Of a stretch of 64,000 bases of DNA, positions 58,001-64,000 are shown piece by piece (position 1 is the first letter of the stretch; each line of letters begins with the position of its first letter). The translations under genes were made by a program, and so were the position numbers. The stretch covers positions 5,270,001-5,334,000 of the forward strand of contig NC_059542.1 of NCBI RefSeq assembly GCF_905220415.1, read 5' to 3'. The stretch comes from Colias croceus. Taxonomy: Eukaryota; Arthropoda; Insecta; Lepidoptera; Pieridae. The notes beneath the pieces were generated by a model. It did no database searches and was not told the DNA's origin. It saw only the letters and a list, made by a program, of their open reading frames with translations.

Positions 58001-61000
58001 CACAAAAAACTTTTCATGTAAAAATTTACCTTAAGTATTTGAGCACTCAATTCGGCGTCGTCAGGTAGGGCTGTGCCTTTGAAACAGGCGCGTTCCGCAA
58101 CAGGCCAGTCTATGTTCCTTGAACTTAGGTGACGCTCTGCTAATGTTAGCCATAACTATAAAAAAACAACGTTATGAATATTTACATAATATTATGAGTA
58201 TATACTTTTTGGATATACATGAAAAATATCATTATTAAAAAAAAGTAATGTAGTTAATGTAGTTATTGTTTTACTCATATTATTAAAACTGTCGAATATC
58301 GGGTTAATAAATTTTTGCAAGGGCATTTTTAACAAATCCATACATAAGTAGATGCAATTCCAGGTTGAAATTTCCAAAATAAACTTAAATGTGATATTGT
58401 AATACCTATCTACTAATAAAAACCTTATCATCTTTCTGTAGGCTTTTATAATCCAATGTTTATTATTTAAACGAAGAACTTTGAGATATTCTAAATATAG
58501 AAACCACTTAAACTCAGGTACTGACAATGACGTCAAACAAACTTTGGATGTTGGCAGAGCTTTCAAAAGAGGAAATTTTTGTAGGGCAAATATTAAGTTA
58601 ATATAACTAATTCCTTTGTATTCCATTTATAGTTTCATAAATGAGTGATCCAGTTTTAAAGATATTGAAACAAAGGTTATTAACCACGAAGCATAATTAT
58701 TCACATCCAAAGTTAATTTCCATAAGTTATAAGATTTAAGATACTGCTGTTTATGCATGGATAATGTACATACAGGAATAAAATATGGACAAAACTATTT
58801 ACTGTTTTTATATAATACTATACTATGTATGTGTTTATATAACTCTGTATAGGCATACATCTATTAACTTCACTTCTAAAGAAATATGTAAATTTTATAT
58901 ACTCTTCTGCGAAAATGTTGCGGCACTCCAGCCGGGAGCCGAGCGACGAGCCGCATCGCATGCAGCCATTCTCCGAAGCCTCCCTCTCCTGGGCCTTCGT
59001 TCCCTGGCGTCACGCCGAACCGGGCATTTGTGTCGCCAGCTATAAGGGTAATGGACTATGATTTTCAGTCACATGCCTAAAATATGCTATTGTTACGTGA
59101 CTCCTGTCTATAACGATATGCGAAAAACTTAATTATTCAACATCCCCCTCAAACCACTAATTAAATTTATTCACATATACAATGACACAATCGTTTCATG
59201 TTTAGTTTTATTCAGAAAATAATAAAATATAAGTAAAGGATGCATGTACCTGACGTGGTCCTCGATGAACCCGCCAAATTCCGGAGAGAGTTTATAATAG
59301 CACTCATCTGTTTTGCACAACGCGCACATTTGACAATGAATGCATAGCTTACAAGTGCACCGAACCAAGTAATTGATCTGCTAGCCTTGTTCGATCCATT
59401 ATCACTGCGGTTTCATAAACTACTCGTCGATTAGATCGCTGATAAGAAGGACATTTTAGCTCTGGAGCATCCGCGCAATTCACAATTCACAAAATAAAAG
59501 TCGACGAAGATTAGAGACGTCATGTCTATAAAGCATCTAAGCCCGACGTCAACCAGCTGATGTGATGTTTACGGGGCTGGACGCGGAATGGATAGGCGGC
59601 GCTGCGCACCCCGCACTGAATCGCTATGGCTTTTTATTTAAATCAATGTTGGAGTAGCAGTAAATGCAGGGATAAACCGAGCTCGGAACTAGAAAGTTGG
59701 TAGTGTTTTTCGGACATGCGCAATGGGGCTTCGAGCCTGAGCATGTGTGCGTTGCATATCGATTTCACACCGCTGTATCTGAATTTTAGACATAATACCG
59801 AGGAACCATCCCAGTCTCTACAAACCTCGACGTCGGCATGTTATTTTAAGCATTGAATGAAACTTTGCGTTAAACTTTTCCCATTTGTAAAACTCAAATG
59901 AAATTTTACTTAGAGGATCTGTCATCTTTTTAATTATAACTTTTTAGGTACGTGTTAAATAAAGTAATTAACAAGTTATTATTACATATATATAGCAAAG
60001 AGAGAAAATTTTGAATAAGAACAGATTTTCTGTAAATAGTATTATAATGGGACGATTAAAAATATGGTTTGTTGAAAAGGAAATATGTTATCAATAGAAA
60101 AAAAAAAACAAGTTTATTCAACAAATCCACAATAAACTATATACAAATGAGAAACGATATGAAAGTCTACCGACTGAAAGAATCGTGATGTCTTTTCATA
60201 AATGTCACATAGGAGCGCTATTATCGCATACGTACTTATATGCCGCAAGAGTATTGTGAAAGCCGCACAAAGCTTCTTTTGCTGGCGTTTCAGACGATCT
60301 CGTGTTCGCAAGCACTTTGCAAGCCGTGCGCCTGCCGATTGTAAATTGTTCCCCCATTCTTGAATTTGATAGTGCAGTTCATTAATTTCTGAAAGATTAC
60401 GTTTTCATTAGTGAAAAACGTAATGTAGAGAATGTGGAGTTGTTGTGTACAAATCGAATACCTTTAAAGACATGTATACTATAATAATATACTATTATAA
60501 TGTATCATGCATTGTAAAATACATTAAAAACATCAAAGATATTACGGTATTTACAAATGTTAAAAATATACTTATGCGAATTACGATGAATATAGAATTT
60601 CATTACGCAATGATTCCAAATAACTTCGTTCTATGGCATCCGTCTGCTCTCCATAATTTGATTGAGACGATGAAAAAGATGGGGCTGTAGTTGATCTGTA
60701 ATAAATTGTGTTCATATTTCTGACTCGCTATAAAAAGTTATGGGTATTTGTAGGGACATATTTATAACATACGAAAAATGGTGATCACACAAATTGAAGA
60801 TATTTTCGTTTCAGTTTACATTGCAGTAAGGAAGTGATAGTTTAAGTCGTATAAATCTTTGAAATATGTTTATTTTCTAATTGTCGATTTTAAAACGATT
60901 TACCTCAAGTTGATCTCCCATAATAATATTGTTGAAGGTTTCTAATAAACGGAGAAGTTTTTAAAATAGGTTACGCAAATCCTAACTTACCCATGGCTAT

Positions 61001-61593
61001 ATGTAACATCACTATTGTGAGACCATTCGCGTCGATCTGCATATATGTCGTCTAATAGTTCTTCCACAAGGCTTTTTACATCTCTGCTCTAGAAAAAGGT
61101 CATCGAAGTTTACATTGTTTGAAAATTGCTCTGTGCAAAACTTTAATCAACAAATTTGTCTTAGACGATTTTATATGTTTCTTCCTATAGGTAATAGAAG
61201 TTAATTAACTGATGAATCAATTTAAGTCATGAAATGATAACGCTGTACATTATAACAAAGGACATACAATATAACAACAACAAAAAACCAAACTACCATT
61301 AATTAGATCTACCTTATAAATTTTAGTGTAATTTTCAAAATACAGTAAAAAGATAAAATAAATAAACATGCTCTATAAATTATTCATAAAGTTTGATGAA
61401 ACAATACCTGTTGTTTATTTTTAATAACTGGAGGTGAAGGAATTGTGTAGTGCTTTTTCGGTAGCCTAATATTCGGTATTTTGATGTCTTTCTTTTTCTG
61501 CTTCCTTTCCCGTGGCGTAAACAAAGTAGAGAAATCTAACTCATAACTCACGACTTTAAGATTTATCGGTTCATTTATTGTTATTGTTTTCAT
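52076..61593 (-). CDS. TBC1D30: TBC1D30-like Rab GTPase-activating protein
   Basis: Fourteen exons join in phase on the minus strand: 61593-61408, 61088-60991, 60695-60607, 60388-60236, 59039-58903, 58155-58030, 57843-57752, 57621-57528, 56931-56775, 56458-56287, 55943-55730, 55649-55557, 55038-54891, 54810-52076; 1497 aa. Its order follows vertebrate TBC1D30, a Rab GAP acting in ciliary and membrane traffic: VKSLVEELLDDIYADRREWS, a basic coiled segment, then the TBC domain. Catalytic Arg lies in ILKDLHRTGC (spanning exons 6/7) and the Gln finger in VGYCQGFN; MIYLVEAVLPEGYFADDLRG and VFTMQWFLTLYATWLP follow. LDIGALKRQYARLRERQRQA and SLTVNNLLLGK match conserved post-TBC blocks. The last exon encodes 911 codons of Ser/Thr-rich, probably disordered tail, longer than I expect for vertebrate forms. 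Confidence 0.92.
57186..57345. repeat. GC-rich dispersed repeat in TBC1D30 intron 8
   Basis: CCAAAGATACCCACGGCCCC, GTCGGATTCTTACCGACTAA and CTTTAATGAGGGGGCCGCGG form a block I recognise from lepidopteran retroelement remnants. No coding frame remains. Family uncertain. Confidence 0.45.
57353..57452 (+). repeat. Exact 50-bp tandem duplication
   Basis: Two consecutive identical 50-base units (57353-57402 and 57403-57452), each beginning TACCTACAGTTTTTAGAATC and ending CAGCGAATCCT. They lie in TBC1D30 intron 8, next to the GC-rich repeat. Confidence 0.9.
59240..59800 (-). promoter_or_regulatory. Candidate internal promoter of TBC1D30 (intron 4)
   Basis: This part of the 1.2-kb intron is clearly richer in G+C and CpG than its surroundings, including GGCGGCGCTGCGCACC and GGACATGCGCAATGG. 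It lies upstream, in gene orientation, of the exons that begin the catalytic half. A Cys-rich minus-strand frame with a GT donor (59171-59368) also lies here, but its splice phase (2) does not fit exon 5, so it could only be non-coding if used. Inference only. Confidence 0.3.
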
Positions 61594-62637
61594 GTTGTAG
61601 GGTTTGACACTTTATTTTTATAAATGAAAATTATTGCAAATTTGGCAAAGGAATTTTATTTTGATGCTGATTATTGACAGCAAGGAGGATAAACGTATAA
61701 ATGTGTAATATTTAAGTGCAAATGAAATAAACTGTGGAAGGATGGTAGAGTGCGATAGACACCCACTCATTTATTGTCTGTTCCTCCTGATACTGCTGAT
61801 AACGGCTAATATATTCACTGGATTGCATGCTCAATGAGTTTAAGGTCATCTAACACTAAAAATATTAAAATTATGTACTTTATCCATATATTTGCACTCG
61901 AGCGAGTGTATTGTAAGCTTGGAAATAAACAAACGTTTTTTACAAATAATGTGAATTCATTAAATTATGAAGATATATGGGTAATTAACATTGTGTACTA
62001 ATAATGTATACCTAATGATAATTTATTATTATGCTCTCTAAACTGCAATAGATTTATTACACCTAGCGTAAAATTAATGGTCATACTTCTTCCGAGAATA
62101 TAATATATCAAATTAATAATATATATTTATTTGGCCTCATTATGAATTACTAATTGTATATTATGAAGTGCTTATTTCAAAATCATCACTTCATGAAATT
62201 GTTTTACTATTTGCGCTATATGCTTTAAAAATTCACATTTCTGTTTAAGTTTTTCTTAAAGATGAAAATTACAATGAAAATAATACTTTTTAGTTGTTTA
62301 CTCAATTCAGTGTATGACCACCTTTATGAAATAGTTTTTTAAACAGTACAAGTCAGATCGATAACGTTACTGAACTTAATTATGCAAATAAGTTAGCTAA
62401 CAAGCCACAGAAGGATAAAACTACACAATATTTTCAGTTACAAAATTTTAAACACAAACTCCTTTCGATATAAGCGATATAACATATCATAATATTGTTG
62501 CCAAGGCTACGTATAAACAAGACAGTTTGATAGCAGCTGCAATCAATTTAAGCGTAATACCAAGCATCGTCCTCTCTTTCGTCTAATTTATTACTTTCAT
62601 TTTCTACAAGAGTTTTCTTTGCCTCCTTGAATAAAGC
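61594..62637. other. Intergenic DNA between TBC1D30 and the right-end gene
   Basis: About 1 kb between two divergent gene starts. Promoters of both are expected here. I recognise no repeat family or coding sequence. Confidence 0.35.
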
Positions 62638-62800
62638 ATGAGTGAAGGTGGTAACAATCAACAATCACAGGAGAAGCAAGCAGGATTCTGCTCTGCTACT
62701 TGCATCGATAGAGCGAGCTTGCAAGAAGAGATCAAGAGGCCTGTGAAAACTTCCGATATCTTTGTGACTTGTAATCTGCCCAAAAGATTTGAGCATCCAC
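62638..62800 (+). CDS. Possible first coding exon of an unrecognised gene
   Basis: ATG at 62638 opens 54 codons plus one base ending at a good GT donor (CCAC|GTAAGA, phase 1). The peptide starts MSEGGNNQQSQEKQAGFCSA and continues with a mixed Lys/Asp/Cys composition unlike random AT-rich frames. No later exon was identified before the window ends, so most of the gene would lie outside. No family is recognised. The frame read through the donor runs to 62928, but that part looks intronic. Confidence 0.4.
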
Positions 62801-63618
62801 GTAAGAAATACATGATAATCGATCTATTTAAAAGGGATAAGTATAGAAATAAATATAGGCATATTTATTTAGAATTTTCGAATCGTAAACCTGAAATCCG
62901 TGTACAAATACTTACACTGTATTTGTAGGTTCAAAAGTTTATCAAATACGACTGTATTGGCATTTCTTATAGCTGTGAATTAGTCAAGATGTTGTTCATT
63001 ACTGAAAGTAAGCTTCAAAACGTTGCTTCAAAAGGTTAACTATTTTTAAATATATGCAAAGTCATGTTCTTGGCTAGGCTATACATTTATATGATAGATG
63101 ATTCAAGTCACTGAACTGCCATTTTTAACTATGCGGGTTTGTTATTCCTATCTTATGTGGAATATCAAAATTCAATAGTCCTGTAGACTTTATTATTATT
63201 ATTATTTAATTATTCATTGTACCATACCATTTAATATTAAAAGATTAGACGGGGAGAAAGTATGAGACTAAGTTTATTTATTACTTTATATTAAAAAAAT
63301 TCTTAAAAATTTTCCCTTTGTACAACTGACACGTAAAGTATTCCTATTTTGTGCCTGATATGGTTTATAATTAACTCTGAGATAATATTCAAATTTTTTG
63401 CGAATTCTGCGAAGTTTGTTGAATCTAATTCGTGATGAAGCTCATTTCTAGAATATTTATTATGTGCCTGGCATTTTTGTCATCTTGCTTTAATAGTATC
63501 TACTTACTGCAATCCATTACCTGGTTTTGCTTTTCAAATTATCTGTTTAAATTATCATCAATACATAGTATAAAACAAAGTTAATTTTAGGTTTTAGTAT
63601 ATAATTTATTAAATATAA
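62801..63618. other. AT-rich DNA, probably intron or intergenic
   Basis: No coding sequence, RNA gene or repeat recognised. Confidence 0.35.
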
Positions 63619-63786
63619 TCTATGTATTTAAAAATGAAGCCCCTTTTTCTTTGTCACGGCATCACGCGTGAACGGGTGGACCGATTTCGATAATTCTTTT
63701 TTTATTATATTCCTTCAAGTACGAGGGTGGTCCTTATGTACAGAAAACGTAAATATGTACCGTGCGAAGCCGGGGCGGACCGCTAG
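63619..63786 (+). mobile_element. Helitron-like element
   Basis: Starts TCTATGTATTTAAAA and ends GTGCGAAGCCGGGGCGGACCG followed by CTAG. It shares CACGGCATCACG with the copy at 23283 and the run ATAATTCTTTTTTTATTATA with the copy at 2580. Confidence 0.6.
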
Positions 63787-64000
63787 TATATAATAAAATA
63801 TCATGGTGTTATTTTTTATCATTTCAGTATTGCCGTAGTTATTTATTATGATAAATGTTCCTGTTAGTTAAATATAACCTTAGCACGATCAATTAAAATA
63901 GCTACCATTAATTATAATTTAGAATAATTTAAATCGTCTAATCGATCATATTATTAAGTATTTACGTAGTATATAATTTTATTTCTAGATTGGTTTAACG

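Noticed and set aside
59171..59368. Cys-rich minus-strand frame as an alternative TBC1D30 coding exon
   Set aside because: Its GT donor leaves phase 2, which would put exon 5 out of frame, and exon 4 already joins exon 5 perfectly.
1..64000. CRISPR array, prokaryotic operon or viral genome
   Set aside because: Spliced genes, pol III SINEs and eukaryotic transposons throughout; no regularly spaced direct repeats with unique spacers and no viral genes were seen.

Overview
This is eukaryotic nuclear DNA, most likely from a moth or butterfly (Lepidoptera). It is AT-rich. The genes are split by many short-to-medium introns with GT/AG borders, and introns and intergenic DNA are full of repeats typical of lepidopteran genomes: Helitron-like elements ending in a GC hairpin plus CTAG, a tRNA-derived SINE with a (GAT)n tail, 5'-truncated LINEs with AAAT tails, and many foldback MITEs. 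I cannot name the species.

Six protein-coding genes can be rebuilt exon by exon with consistent splice phases. They are, left to right: a Di-Ras small GTPase (+, 1340-4910); a CLCC1-like ER membrane protein (-, 10974-13338); phosphoribosylformylglycinamidine synthase PFAS (+, 21754-34087, 23 exons, 1345 aa); the death-domain adaptor FADD (-, 34693-35664); mitochondrial glycine decarboxylase GLDC (+, 42015-51397, 18 exons, 997 aa); and the Rab-GAP TBC1D30 (-, 52076-61593, 14 exons, 1497 aa). A possible first exon of a seventh, unrecognised gene lies at 62638-62800. PFAS/FADD and GLDC/TBC1D30 are convergent tail-to-tail pairs with only about 0.6-0.7 kb between stop codons.

The gaps between genes are transposon-rich. 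8.8-9.6 kb and 35.9-36.7 kb hold two inverted copies of an ~0.85 kb TA-flanked DNA element that both keep the same intact, intron-containing 56-codon reading frame. 15.5-17.0 kb is a dead mariner whose left terminal repeat was interrupted by a 233-bp MITE. 38.0-40.6 kb is a layered locus: a GATATCGG-type element, an 83-bp hAT-like MITE, an inverted duplication carrying that MITE in both arms, and a later solo LTR in one arm only, bounded by a truncated LINE. A near-perfect foldback MITE sits about 80 bp upstream of the PFAS start codon.

The genes do not form an operon-like system. GLDC yields one-carbon units and PFAS is an enzyme of de novo purine synthesis, but their proximity is probably chance. 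I found no new multi-gene system. The most unusual material is the structured repeats: the layered palindrome, the mini-ORF elements and a cluster of TTGGC-NNN-GCCAA palindromes.
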